Shown here piece after piece: positions 39,701 to 53,185 of a stretch of DNA of 64,000 nucleotides. The stretch is from Aporrectodea caliginosa (lineage: Eukaryota; Annelida; Clitellata; Crassiclitellata; Lumbricidae): contig JACEVL010000109.1 in NCBI GenBank assembly GCA_020284085.1, positions 372,001-436,000 on the forward strand. Reading direction: 5' to 3'. How positions within the stretch are numbered: position 1 is the stretch's first letter; the number at the start of each line of letters is the position of its first letter. A program made the translations under genes and the position numbers. Below the pieces are notes generated by a model. It was not told the origin of the DNA. It saw only the letters and a list, made by a program, of their open reading frames with translations, and searched no databases.

Positions 39701-42700
39701 GCCGCCTCCATCAGCGACGAAAGAAAGACCGCCGCCTCCATCAGCGACCACACCGCCGCCTCCATCAGCGACGAAAGAACCCCACACCGACCACACCGCC
39801 GCCTCCATCAGCGACGAAAGAACCCCACACCGACCACACCGCCGCCTCCATCAGCGACGAAAGAACCCCACACCGACCACACCGCCGCCTCCATCAGCGA
39901 CGAAAGAACCCCACACCGACCACACCGCCGCCTCCATCAGCGACGAAAGAACCCCACACCGACCACACCGCCGCCTCCATCAGCGACGAAAGAACCCCAC
40001 ACCGACCACACCCCACACCGACCACACCGCCGCCTCCATCAGCGACGAAAGAACCCCACACCGACCACACCGCCGCCTCCATCAGCGACGAAAGAGACCT
40101 CCACACCGAACCACACCGCCGCCTCCATCAGCGACGAAAGAACCCCAACCGACGAAAGAACCCCACCGCCCTCCATCAGCGACGAAAGAACCCCACCGCC
40201 TCCATCACCGCCGCCTCCATCAGCGACGAAAGAACCCCACACCGACCACACCGCCGCCTCCATCAGCGACGAAAGAACCCCAGAACCGCCGCCTCCATCA
40301 GCGACGAAAGAACCCCACACCGACCCACCGCCGCCTCCATCAGCGACGAAAGAACCCCACACCGACCACACCGCCGCCTCCATCAGCGACGAAAGAACCC
40401 CACACCGACCACACCGCCGCCTCCATCAGCGACGAAAGAACCCCACACCGCCGCCGCTCCATCAGCGACGAAAGAACCCCACCGCCGCCTCCATCAGCGA
40501 CGAAAGAACCCCACACCACACCGCCGCCTCCATCAGCGACGAAAGAACCCCACACCGCCGCCTCCATCAGCGACGAAAGAACCCCACACCGCCGCCTCCA
40601 TCAGCGACGAAAGAACCCCCACACCGACCACACCGCCGCCTCCATCAGCGACGAAAGAACCCCACACCGACCACACCGCCGCCTCCATCAGCGACGAAAG
40701 AACCCCACACAGCGACGAAAGAACCACACCGCCGCCTCCATCAGCGACGAAAGAACCCCAACCGACCACACCGCCGCCTCCATCAGCGACGAAAGAACCC
40801 CAACCGCCGCCTCCATCAGCGACGAAAGAACCCCACACCGCCGCCTCCATCAGCGACGAAAGAACCCCCAGAAAGAACCACACCGCCGCCTCCATCAGCG
40901 ACGAAAGAACCCCACACCGCCGCCTCCATCAGCGACGAAAGAACCCCACACCGACCACACCGCCGCCTCCATCAGCGACGAAAGAACCGCCGCCCCACAG
41001 CGACGAAAGAACCCCACCACACCGCCGCCTCCATCAGCGACGAAAGAACCCCACACCGACCACACCGCCGCCTCCATCAGCGACGAAAGAACCCCACACC
41101 GCCGCCGCCTCCATCAGCGACGAAAGAACCCCACACCGACCACACCGCCGCCTCCATCAGCGACGAAAGAACCCCACACCGCCGCACCGCCGCCTCCATC
41201 AGCGACGAACCCCAACCGACCACACCGCCGCCTCCATCAGCGACGAAAGAACCCCACACCGCCGCCTCCATCAGCGACGAAAGAACCCCACACCGCCGCC
41301 TCCATCAGCGACGAAAGACCGCCGCCTCCATCAGCGACGAAAGAACCCCACACCGCCGCCTCCATCAGCGACGAAAGAACCGACCACACCGCCGCCTCCA
41401 TCAGCGACGAAAGAACCGCCGCCTCCATCAGCGACCCCACACCGCCGCCTCCATCAGCGACGAAAGAACCCCACACCGCCGCCTCCATCAGCGACGAAAG
41501 AACCCACACAACGACCACACCGCCGCCTCCATCAGCGACGAAAGAACCCCACACCGAACCACACCGCCGCCTCCATCAGCGACGAAAGAACCCCACACCG
41601 ACCACACCGCCGCCTCCATCAGCGACGAAAGAACCCCACACCGACCACACCGCCGCCTCCATCAGCGACGAAAGAACGACCACACCGCCGCCTCCATCAG
41701 CGACGAAAGAACCCCACACCGCCGCCTCCATCAGCGACGAAAGAACCCACACCACACCGCCGCCTCCATCAGCGACGAAAGAACCCCAGACCTCCACAGC
41801 GACGAAAGAACCCCCACCGACCACACCGCCGCCTCCATCAGCGACGAAAGAACCCCACACCGCCGCCTCCATCAGCGACGAAAGAACCCCACACCGACCA
41901 CACCGCCGCCTCCATCAGCGACGAAAGAACCCCACACCGCCGCCTCCATCAGCGACGAAAGAACCCCACACCGACCACACCGCCGCCTCCATCAGCGACG
42001 AAAGAAGAACCCCACACCGCCGCCTCCATCAGCGACGAAAGAAACCCCACACCGCCGCCTCCATCAGCGACGAAAGAACCCCCACCGACCACACCGCCGC
42101 CTCCATCAGCGACGAAAGAACCCCACACCGCCGCCTCCATCAGCGACGAAAGAACCCCACACCGACCACACCGCCGCCTCCATCAGCGACGAAAGAACCC
42201 CACACGCCGCCACACCGCCGCTTCCATCAGCGACGAAAGAAAAGAACCCCACACCGACCACACCGCCGCCTCCATCAGCGACGAAAGAACCCCAACCGAC
42301 CACACCGCCGCCTCCATCAGCGACGAAAGAACCCCACACCGACCACACCGCCGCCTCCATCAGCGACGAAAGAACCCCACACCGACCACACCGCCGCCTC
42401 CATCAGCGACGAAAGAACCCCACACCGACCACACCGCCGCCTCCATCAGCGACGAAAGAACCCCACGACCGAACCACACCGCCGCCTCCATCAGCGACGA
42501 AAGAACCCCACACCGACCACACCGCCGCTTCCATCAGCGACGAAAGAACCCCACACCGACCACACCGCCGCCTCCATCAGCGACGAAAGAACCCCACACC
42601 GACCACACCGCCGCCTCCATCAGCGACGAAAGAACCCCACACCGACCACACCGCCGCCTCCATCAGCGACGAAAGAACCCCACACCGACCACACCGCCGC

Positions 42701-45700
42701 CTCCATCAGCGACGAAAGAACCCCCCACCCATCAGCGACGAAAGAACCACACCGCCGCCTCCATCAGCGACGAAAGAACCCCACACCGACCACACCGCCG
42801 CCTCCATCAGCGACGAAAGAACCCCACACCGACCACACCGCCGCCTCCATCAGCGACGAAAGAACCCCCACACCGCCGCCTCCATCAGCGACGAAAGAAC
42901 CCCACACCGACCACACCGCCGCCTCCATCAGCGACGAAAGAACCCCACACCGACCACACCGCCGCCTCCATCAGCGACGAAAGAACCCCACACCGACCAC
43001 ACCGCCGCCTCCATCAGCGACGAAAGAACCCCACACCGACCACACCGCCGCCTCCATCAGCGACGAAAGAACCCCACACCGACCACACCGCCGCCTCCAT
43101 CAGCGACGAAAGAACCCCACACCGACCACACCGCCGCCTCCATCAGCGACGAAAGAACCCCACACCGACCACACCGCCGCCTCCATCAGCGACGAAAGAA
43201 CCCCACACCGAACCACACCGCCGCCTCCATCAGCGACGAAAGAACCCCACACCGACCACACCGCCGCCTCCATCAGCGACGAAAGAACCCCACACCGACC
43301 ACACCGCCGCCTCCATCAGCGACGAAAGAACCCCACACCGACCACACCGCCGCCTCCATCAGCGACGAAAGAACCCCACACCGACCACACCGCCGCCTCC
43401 ATCAGCGACGAAAGAACCCCACACCGACCACACCGCCGCCTCCATCAGCGACGAAAGAACCCCACACCGACCACACCGCCGCCTCCATCAGCGACGAAAG
43501 AACCCCACACCGACCACACCGCCGCCTCCATCAGCGACGAAAGAACCCCACACCGACCACACCGCCGCCTCCATCAGCGACGAAAGAACCCCACACCGAC
43601 CACACCGCCGCCTCCATCAGCGACGAAAGAACCCCACACCGACCACACCGCCGCCTCCATCAGCGACGAAAGAACCCCACACCGACCACACCGCCGCCTC
43701 CATCAGCGACGAAAGAACCCCACACCGACCACACCGCCGCCTCCATCAGCGACGAAAGAACCACCGACCACACCGCCGCCTCCATCAGCGACGAAAGAAG
43801 AACCCCACACCGACCACACCGCCGCCTCCATCAGCGACGAAAGAACCCCACACCGACCACACCGCCGCCTCCATCAGCGACGAAAGAACCCCACACCGAC
43901 CACACCGCCGCCTCCATCAGCGACGAAAGAACCCCACACCGACCACACCGCCGCCTCCATCAGCGACGAAAGCCGCCTCCACAGCGACGAAAGAACCCCA
44001 CACCGCCGCCTCCATCAGCGACGAAAGACCGCCGCCCCACACCGACCACACCGCCGCCTCCATCAGCGACGAAAGAACCGCCGCCTCCATCAGCCACACC
44101 GCCGCCTCCATCAGCGACGAAAGAACCCCACACCGACCACACCGCCGCCTCCATCAGCGACGAAAGAACCACACCGCCGCCTCCATCAGCGACGAAAGAA
44201 CCCCACACCGACCACACCGCCGCCTCCATCAGCGACGAAAGAACCACACCGACCACACCGCCGCCTCCATCAGCGACGAAAGAAACCCCACCACCGCCGC
44301 CTCCATCAGCGACGAAAGAACCCCCCCACCACACCGCCGCCTCCATCAGCGACGAAAGAACCCCACACCGACCACACCGCCGCCTCCATCAGCGACGAAA
44401 GAACCCCACACCGACCACACCGCCGCCTCCATCAGCGACGAAAGAACCCCACACCGACCACACCGCCGCCTCCATCAGCGACGAAAGAAAGACACCGACC
44501 ACACCGCCGCCTCCATCAGCGACGAAAGAACCCCACACCGACCACACCGCCGCCTCCATCAGCGACGAAAGAACCCCACACCGACCACACCGCCGCCTCC
44601 ATCAGCGACGAAAGAACCCCACACCGACCACACCGCCGCCGCCTCCATCAGCGACGAAAGAACCCCAGACCGCCGCCTCCATCAGCGACGAAAGAACCCC
44701 ACACCGCCGCCTCCATCAGCGACGAAAGAACCCCACACCGACCACACCGCCGCCTCCATCAGCGACGAAAGAACCCCACACCGCCGCCTCCATCAGCGAC
44801 GAAAGAACCCCACACCGACCACACCGCCGCCTCCATCAGCGACGAAAGAACCCCACACCCCACACCGCCGCCTCCATCAGCGACGAAAGAACACCGACCA
44901 CAAGCGACGAAAGAACCCCACACCGCCGCCTCCATCAGCGACGAAAGAACCCCACACCGACCACACCGCCGCCTCCATCAGCGACGAAAGAACCCCAGAC
45001 CGCCGCCTCCATCAGCGACGAAAGAACCGACCACACCGCCGCCTCCATCAGCGACGAAAGAACCCCCGCCGCCTCCATCAGCGACCGAACCACACCGCCG
45101 CCTCCATCAGCGACGAAAGAACCCCACACCGACCACACCGCCGCCTCCATCAGCGACGAAAGAAACCACGACCACACCGCCGCCTCCATCAGCGACGAAA
45201 GAACCCCACACCGACCGCACCGCCGCCTCCATCAGCGACGAAAGAACCCCCACCGACCACACCGCCGCCTCCATCAGCGACGAAAGAACCCCCTCCATCA
45301 CCGCCGCCTCCATCAGCGACGAAAGAACCCCACACCGCCGCCTCCATCAGCGACGAAAGAACCCCACACCGACCACACCGCCGCCTCCATCAGCGACGAA
45401 AGAACCCCACACCGACCACACCGCCGCCTCCATCAGCGACGAAAGAACCCCACACCGACCACACCGCCGCCTCCATCAGCGACGAAAGAACCCCACACCG
45501 ACCACACCGCCGCCTCCATCAGCGACGAAAGAACCCCACACCGACCACACCGCCGCTTCCATCAGCGACGAAAGAACCCCACACCGACCACACCGCCGCC
45601 TCCATCAGCGACGAAAGAACCCCAGACCACACCGCCGCTCCATCAGCGACGAAAGAACCCCACACCGACCACACCGCCGCCTCCATCAGCGACGAAAGAA

Positions 45701-48700
45701 CCCCACACCAACCACACCGCCGCCTCCATCAGCGACGAAAGAACCCCACACCGACCACACCGCCGCCTCCATCAGCGACGAAAGAACCCCACACCGACCA
45801 CACCGCCGCCTCCATCAGCGACGAAAGAACCCCACACCGACCACACCGCCGCCTCCATCAGCGACGAAAGAACCCCACACCGACCACACCGCCGCCTCCA
45901 TCAGCGACGAAAGAACCCCACACCGACCACACCGCCGCCTCCATCAGCGACGAAAGAACCCCACACCGACCACACCGCCGCCTCCATCAGCGACGAAAGA
46001 ACCCCACACCGACCACACCGCCGCCTCCATCAGCGACGAAAGAACCCCACACCGACCACACCGCCGCCTCCATCAGCGACGAAAGAACCCCACACCGACC
46101 ACACCGCCGCCTCCATCAGCGACGAAAGACACCGACCACACCGCCGCTTCCATCCGACACCCCACACCGACCACACCGCCGCCTCCATCAGCGACGAAAG
46201 AACCCCACGACGAACCACACCGCCGCCTCCATCAGCGACGAAAGACACCGCCGCCTCCATCAGCGACGAACCACACCGCCGCCTCCATCAGCGACGAAAG
46301 AACCCCACACCGACCACACCGCCGCCTCCATCAGCGACGAAAGAACCCCACACCGACCACACCGCCGCCTCCATCAGCGACGAAAGAACCTCCATCAGCG
46401 ACCGAACCACACCGCCGCCTCCATCAGCGACGAAAGAACCCCAGACCACACCGCCGCCTCCATCAGCGACGAAAGAACCCCAGACCGCCGCCTCCATCAG
46501 CGACGAAAGAACCCCACACCGCCGCCTCCATCAGCGACGAAAGAACCCCACACCGCCGCCTCCATCAGCGACGAAAGAACCCCACACCGCCGCCTCCATC
46601 AGCGACGAAAGAACCCCACACCGACCACACCGCCGCCTCCATCAGCGACGAAAGAACCCCACACCGACCACACCGCCGCCTCCATCAGCGACGAAAGAAC
46701 CCCACACCGACCACACACCGCCGCCTCCATCAGCGACGAAAGAACCCCACACCGACCACACCGCCGCCTCCATCAGCGACGAAAGAACCCCACACCGACC
46801 ACACCGCCGCCTCCATCAGCGACGAAAGAACCCCCACCGACCACACCGCCGCCTCCATCAGCGACGAAAGAACCCCAGACCGCCGCCTCCATCAGCGACG
46901 AAAGAACCCCACACCGAACCACACCGCCGCCTCCATCAGCGACGAAAGAACCCCACACACCGAACCACACCGCCGCCTCCATCAGCGACGAAAGAACCCC
47001 ACACCGACCACACCGCCGCCTCCATCAGCGACGAAAGAACCCCACACCGACCACACCGCCGCCTCCATCAGCGACGAAAGAACCCCGACACACCGCCGCC
47101 TCCATCACCACACACCGCCGCCTCCATCAGCGACGAAAGAACCCCCACCGAGCCGCCTCCATCAGCGACGAAAGAACCCCACACCGCCGCCTCCATCAGC
47201 GACGAAAGAACCCCACACCGACCACACCGCCGCCTCCATCAGCGACGAAAGAACCCCACACCGACCACACCGCCGCCTCCATCAGCGACGAACCCCACAC
47301 CGCCGCCTCCATCAGCGACGAAAGAACCCCACACCGACCACACCGCCGCCTCCATCAGCGACGAAAGAACCCCACCGACCACACCGCCGCACACCGCCGC
47401 TCCATCAGCGACGAAAGAACCCCACACCGACCACACCGCCTCCATCAGCGACGAAAGAACCCCACACCGACCACACCGCCGCCTCCATCAGCGACGAAAG
47501 AACCCCACACCGACCACACCGCGCTCCATCAGCGACGAAAGAACCCCACACCAACCACACCGCCGCCTCCATCAGCGACGAAAGAACCCCACAGACCGCC
47601 GCCTCCATCAGCGACGAAAGAACCCCACCGACCGCCGCCTCCATCAGCGACGAAAGAACCCCCCCACCACACCGCCGCCTCCATCAGCGACGAAAGAACC
47701 CCACACCGACCACACCGCCGCCTCCATCAGCGACGAAAGAACCCACACCGACCACACCGCCGCCTCCATCAGCGACGAAAGAACCCCACACCGCCGCCTC
47801 CATCAGCGACGAAAGAACCCCACCCACACCGCCGCCTCCATCAGCGACGAAAGAACCCCACACCGACCACACCGCCGCCTCCATCAGCGACGAAAGAACC
47901 GACCACACCGCCGCCTCCATCAGCGACGAAAGACACCGCCGCCTCCATCAGCGACGAAAGAACCCCACACCACACCGCCGCCTCCATCAGCGACGAAAGA
48001 ACCCCAGACCGCCGCCTCCATCAGCGACGAAAGAACCCCCAGACCACACCGCCGCCTCCATCAGCGACGAAAGAACCCCCACCGACCACACCGCCGCCTC
48101 CATCAGCGACGAAAGAACCCCAGACCGACGAAAGAATCAGCGACGAAAGAACCTCCACACCGACCACACCGCCGCCTCCATCAGCGACGAAAGAACCCCA
48201 GACCGCCGCCTCCATCAGCGACGAAAGAACCCCACACCGCCGCCTCCATCAGCGACGAAAGAACCCCACACCGACCACACCGCCGCCTCCATCAGCGACG
48301 AAAGAACCCCACACCGACCACACCGCCGCCTCCATCAGCGACGAAAGAACCGACGAAAGAACCCCCACCGCCGCCTCCATCAGCGACGAAAGAACCCCAC
48401 CGCCGACCACACCGCCGCCTCCATCAGCGACGAAAGAACCCCCACCGACCACACCGCCGCCTCCATCAGCGACGAAAGAAACCCGCCACCGACCACACCG
48501 CCGCCTCCATCAGCGACGAAAGAACCCCAACCGACCACACCGCCGCCTCCATCAGCGACGAAAGAACCCCACACCGCCGCCTCCATCAGCGACGAAAGAA
48601 CCCCACACCGCCGCCTCCATCAGCGACGAAAGAACCCCACACCGCCGCCTCCATCAGCGACGAAAGAACCCCACACCGACCACACCGCCGCCTCCATCAG

Positions 48701-48956
48701 CGACGAAAGAACCCCACACCGACCACACCGCCGCCTCCAGCGACTCCATCAGCGACGAAAGAACCCCACACCGAACCGCCGCCTCCATCAGCGACGAAAG
48801 ACCACACCGCCGCCTCCATCAGCGACGAAAGAACCCCACACCGACCACACCGCCGCCTCCATCAGCGACGAAAGAACCCCACACCGCCGCCTCCATCAGC
48901 GACGAAAGAACCCCACCGCCGAGCCACACCGCCGCCTCCATCAGCGACGAAGCAAA
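36746..48956 (+). repeat. 12.2-kb GC-rich satellite of 43-bp and 34-bp units
   Basis: About 300 units share the core CCATCAGCGACGAAAGAA. The long unit (43 bp) equals the short one (34 bp) plus 9 bp, from duplication of CACACCGNC inside the unit. Units are interspersed irregularly. Scattered truncated units (for example 37622-37640, 40140-40210, 44040-44100) are common toward the flanks. 42880-43740 is an almost pure run of 43-mers, as expected when unequal exchange homogenises the centre. Each unit has about five CpG, in strong contrast to the AT-rich surroundings. No unit contains a stop triplet in any forward frame, so long ORFs arise automatically. It ends in GACGAAGCAAAACC at 48950-48959. 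Confidence 0.97.
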
Positions 48957-48989
48957 ACCATTCAGTTATAACGCTGCATGCTGTTAAGT

Positions 48990-49418
48990 TACTTGAGACA
49001 AGAAACTTTTATGCGGGAATAAATCGAGACTTTTGGAATCATTTTAAAGCGCACTTTTTCATCTAGGTTAGTTTCTTTCTATGGTGGAAATATTATAGGC
49101 CTATGATGTTACTAAGTAAAAAATATATTGAATTCATAATGAACATGTAGAGTAGAAAGTTAAGGACTATGTCAACGGCTCCAGACACTGTTAAACACCG
49201 ATGCAGTTATTAAACACCTTTTAAACGTTGTCCATAGACGGTATATAATTATGCAAATCGTCAAGAAGTATATTTATTCGAGGGAAGGTTCATTCATTGT
49301 GGCAAAACTATCAAATTCATTATAGAAATGGTCGAAAAAAGGAAGCTGCCTTCGGGCTCCGTTTCTGCCACTGCATGCTCAATGAGCATCTCTATCGCTG
49401 GCTATAGCAGTTTCCCCT
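48990..49418. other. Right flank of the satellite, no gene seen
   Basis: AT-rich unique-looking sequence. A GACACTGTTAAACACCGAT motif at 49184-49202 recurs at 60925-60943. No ORF or complete element is recognisable. Confidence 0.5.
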
Positions 49419-49419
49419 T

Positions 49420-49584
49420 GCATGACCGCCTGGTTATGGCACTGAATCAGGAAATATAGCACGGATTCCGGTACCACACTTGTGTCGCCTGGTCTTGCTA
49501 GGAGAAACTGCGACACCAGTGTAGTACAGGAAACCGTGCTACATGTATATTTCCTGATTCAGTGCCATAACCAGGCGGCCATGC
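49420..49584. repeat. Long imperfect hairpin (inverted repeat)
   Basis: The arm GCATGACCGCCTGGTTATGG...GTGTCGC (49420-49487) pairs with 49510-49584. There is one 6-base bulge (ACATGT) and a few mismatches, and the loop is 22 bases. The outer 38 bases of the arms pair with a single mismatch. Confidence 0.9.
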
Positions 49585-50575
49585 AAAATAGCCTCCCAGA
49601 TGACTGTAATCACCAAAAATCGTACTACACAGCATTCGGACAATATTAACACACCCGAACTACCTGAGCATTATCTACAAATATCTTAAAGCCATACAAA
49701 AGACCTTGTAGAAACCCAACATGAACTTTTAAACCAAAATTTGTGGACACTGTATAATTAATCACTTTCAGAACTTTATTAGCTTTGGAGACTAGATCTT
49801 TCTCAGCAACGCCAATCGTCCTTATAACGACGGGTTCGAGAAAAATAAATAAATTAATAATAATAATCTATTATGCCATATATCTAAGGCTGTAATATAG
49901 GCCAACATAGTTTCTGTCGAAGTCGATGGCCCCTGTTGCTATAAGATGTGGTTAAAAGTTAGAACTACTAGATAGAAAAATTGTTAAAATAGACACCCTT
50001 AATAAGCTCTTTTGGCTTTCTATATATACCAAACTAACTCTCAATATTGCTATATGCAACGCTATGCAACGCTAATCAGTACTTTATTAAGCCCGAAGGC
50101 AGAAACAAAACAGACGTCACAACAGACATGCATGTCATGCACAAATCTGAACAAACAATGGTCTTTGTTATCAAACAGTGTCGTTAAACTGAAACTACTA
50201 CTAATCGCTATATAGAGAGGACAGCCTCTCATCATTCAAAATTATTTCTCTCGTTGTCAACGGCCTTTCATCAAAAGATGTCGTTAAACTATTGGATGGA
50301 AAAAATCTATTTATATAGACACCTTAAATAAGCTGTCTCATCTGTCTATATATTCAGAAATCACTAGATGCATACGGTAGATTTCTTGCCATATTACACA
50401 TGTTATGCGAACGGTGAGAACTGTTCAAACTAATTAATTTTGACATTAATTAACGGCCTTTGTTGCCATCATAAGATGTCGTTAAACTGCAGACCCAAGT
50501 CTTCTTGATAGATGTTGCTACCGGTACATCATTTGGCAAAAGTGAGAGAGAGTCACCATGAGAGATGTCGTTAAC

Positions 50576-51015
50576 ATATTGAAATTTAATCATTTGATCT
50601 TATTGGAATAATAAACGACACAGTTACGCAATAACATAGAAATGTGTGACTAGTACGTTCCAAAAGACGTCTACTATCGACTAGAATTTATTATCCGCCC
50701 TGCGCTGGTGTAGAATATGGTTCTTTGGTTCTGTTCAGTTGTTCTTATTCTCTGCTCATTTAGTCTTTCTTTCTGTTCATCTGTTCTTTGTCTCTGATCA
50801 TTTGTTCTTAACAAATTGAAATTTAATCATTATAATTTAATTGGAATAATAAACGACACAATTATGCAACAACATAGAAATGTGTGACTAGTACAGTTCC
50901 AAAAGACGTTGGGCCTATAATTATCGACTAGGCTGCTATTATCCGCTCTGCTTGCATGGCTGTCTGTTCTGTAGAATATGGTTCTTTGGTTCTGTTCAGT
51001 TGTTCTTCGTTTTGT
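50576..51015 (+). repeat. Duplicated module (two tandem copies, third at 52415-52545)
   Basis: AAATTGAAATTTAATCATT, GAATAATAAACGACACA, GAAATGTGTGACTAGTAC, CCAAAAGACGT and GGTTCTTTGGTTCTGTTC occur in the same order in 50576-50750 and 50814-51012. The second half recurs at 52417-52500. Function unknown. Confidence 0.85.
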
Positions 51016-51059
51016 TAGTTAGGCGCTTCCTATATGACTATAAGCAGTGCAGGAAGAGG

Positions 51060-51180
51060 AAGGGTTGATGAGTAGAAAGAAGAGAAGGGGAGACAGAGAG
51101 ACAGGTACAGTCAGACAGAGAGATAGAGGCAGAGAGATAAATAGACAGAGAGGTAGAGAGATATAGACAGAGTGGAGGCC
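51060..51180 (+). repeat. GACAGAGAGA low-complexity tract
   Basis: Purine-rich repetition of GACAGAGAGATAGAGGCAGA-like sequence. Confidence 0.8.
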
Positions 51181-51219
51181 TTAGCCAATAAACACGTAAC
51201 AGACAGCCGAGCCAATTAA

Positions 51220-51900
51220 ATGCCAGCGTTTTTCAATTTGCACAGGCATGCATTGGCGAGCCACACCTCTGGCTTACCAAACCGGAACCCTAACCACTAG
51301 ACAATCAATTGGCTGTAGGCACATAGGGGCAACATGAAAGCATTCCACCCCAGCAAATAAAATCGGGACATGTTTGGCCCATATAGGGCAAGGACAAAGC
51401 AGTTGCATCGATTTTAACTGTATAACTATCGTCAGTTGCGACAAAAATTTGTCCCAGTAGTTTTAGGATTCCAGTAGTCTTAGGATTTGCCCCAGTAGTT
51501 TTAGGATTTGCCCCAGTAGTTTTAGGGTTTGTCCCAGTAGTTTAGGTGATTTTTCGCAGGTAATGCTGTACTTTCAATGTCAGTCTACATTGGACTACTG
51601 GGACAAAGTCTTGGCAGACTTTGTCCCAGTAGTCCACATCCGTTAAAATATTCACTGGGACAAAGTGTATTGGTGGCAAATTTTGCCCATGCACAAATTT
51701 CAAGGTGGGTGCATTAATCGCGGCATTATTATTTGTAATTACGCATTTAATTAGCCCCACTATCTGATGACCAAGCATCAATTGATGATGCAAACAATTG
51801 TGAGTGAAGTACTTGCTCAAGGTCCCTATGTATCTGGGAGAAACCCGTACTCTACGCGTTACAAGGCGATCGCTCTGACCAATCGACTTTCGTGTTACAT
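51220..51900 (-). mobile_element. Composite tRNA-SINE, copy 1, with internal tandem repeat
   Basis: The minus strand shows one tRNA-like unit (51260-51330, GGTTAGGGTTCCGGTTTGG) and a second tRNA-Thr-like head (51840-51895, CGCGTAGAGTACGGGTTTC). The connecting piece GGCAAATTTTGCCCATGCAC is homologous to 61535-61560. About five CCCAGTAGTTTTAGGATTTG units (51440-51545) expand the spacer. Confidence 0.7.
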
Positions 51901-52019
51901 GTTGCTCATGAAACTATCGCGGATACACGTAGATGGTGGCGCTTAATAAATGCCCTGATTGGAGTTGAGGTCTTTGTTAACGCCGATCCCTATGATCCGT
52001 AGTACATAATGAGTCAGTG

Positions 52020-52047
52020 GGTGCTCCTCCTCCTCCTCCTCCTTCTC

Positions 52048-52083
<36 letters not shown>

Positions 52084-52275
52084 CTTCTCCTCCCTCCCCC
52101 TCCTTTCTCCTTCTCCTCCTCCTTCTCCTCCTCCTCCTCTCCTCCTCCTCACCCTCCTCCTTCTCCTCCTTCTCCTCCCTCCTTCTCCTCCTCCCCTCCT
52201 CCTCCTTCTCCTCCTTTCTCCTCCTTCTCCTCCTCCTTCTCCTCCTTCTCCTCCTCCTCCTCCTCGTCCTCCAGG
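52020..52275 (+). repeat. (CTC)n/(CTT)n pyrimidine microsatellite, copy 1
   Basis: Strand-biased polypyrimidine tract of CTC and TTC triplets, including five GTCCTC hexamers. The long ORFs on both strands here are composition artefacts. Confidence 0.95.
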
Positions 52276-52854
52276 AATGGCACTCCTCAACCGTTATCTG
52301 GATTGGCACTGGCACAAATCGATCGCACGAAGTGGCGGAGTTCGAACACTGATAGGTTAACAAAAATTTAATGTTTAGGGCTCTGACCAGGCTTATACCG
52401 TGTCACATGTTGCATTGTACATTCCAAAAGACGTGTGCTATAATCGACTAGATTTTATAATCAGCGCTGTTTACGCTGGTGTATTCTTTGTTTCTGTTCA
52501 TTTTTTTTCTTTTTTTCTTATCATTTATTATTTGTTTCTGTTCATTTGTTCTTCTTTAGATTTTATTTGCTGCTTGTTTCCCTCCCATGCATTCTCGTTT
52601 CAAAGGTGTCGCAGAAGCGTCTTTATTAAACACCCTCTGTGTCCCATCCTTAAATAGCGCCAGTTTACACCATTTTAAAGGTGTCAACGGCGAGAGCTCT
52701 AACCGTTCAGTTACTACGTCCCATGGTGCTTATAAAACAATCGCGAATCCACGTACATACAAATTTTCAACATCTTATTAATCGTGTCCGATCCTTAGCC
52801 TACATGTATATAGAACTGGTTGACCTCATTTCAAAGGTGTCGATCGATCGACAA

Positions 52855-53150
52855 GGCGATCGATCCAACCAATAGACAACCGTGTCACATGTTGCTCATG
52901 AAACAATCCTGAATTCACGTATATAGTGGCGCTTAATAAATGCCCTGATTTTAGCAGGAAGGTCTTCGTTAACGCTGAACCCTATGATCCGTCGTACATA
53001 ATTAGTCAGTGAGTGCTCCTCCTCCTCCTACTCCTCCTCCTCCTCCTCCTCCTCCTCCTCCTCCCTCCTCCTCCTCCTCCTTCTCCTCCTCCTCCTCCTC
53101 CTCCTCCTCCTCCTCCTCCTCCTCCTCCTCTTCCTCCTGGAATGGCACTC
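52855..53150 (+). repeat. Second copy of a SINE-tail plus (CTC)n segment
   Basis: 52870-53015 repeats 51885-52022 (GTTACATGTTGCTCATGAAA-like, then GGCGCTTAATAAATGCCCTG and CTATGATCCGT). 53013-53140 is a (CTC)n tract, and GGAATGGCACTCCTCAACCG follows in both copies. A segmental duplication with the microsatellite inside. Confidence 0.88.
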
Positions 53151-53185
53151 CTCAACCGTAGCATGCGTCGGAATGCGGGAGAGAG

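Noticed and set aside
37069..48586. Many minus-strand ORFs starting MEAAVW... with Gly/Val-rich repeats
   Set aside because: These are antisense translations of the same satellite, broken at regular TGA positions. No independent support.
36746..48956. CRISPR array
   Set aside because: There are no unique spacers of constant length between conserved repeats; the whole unit is repeated, and the genome is eukaryotic.
37147..48987. A 3946-codon ORF as a giant protein-coding gene
   Set aside because: The satellite unit contains no stop triplet in any forward frame, so openness is automatic. Unit-length changes and indels shift the frame freely, and no start context, splice sites or domains are seen. 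Kept as a repeat with a finding.
51943..52371. ORFs of Arg/Glu or Ser/Pro/Leu runs
   Set aside because: Translations of the (CTC)n/(CTT)n microsatellite on both strands.
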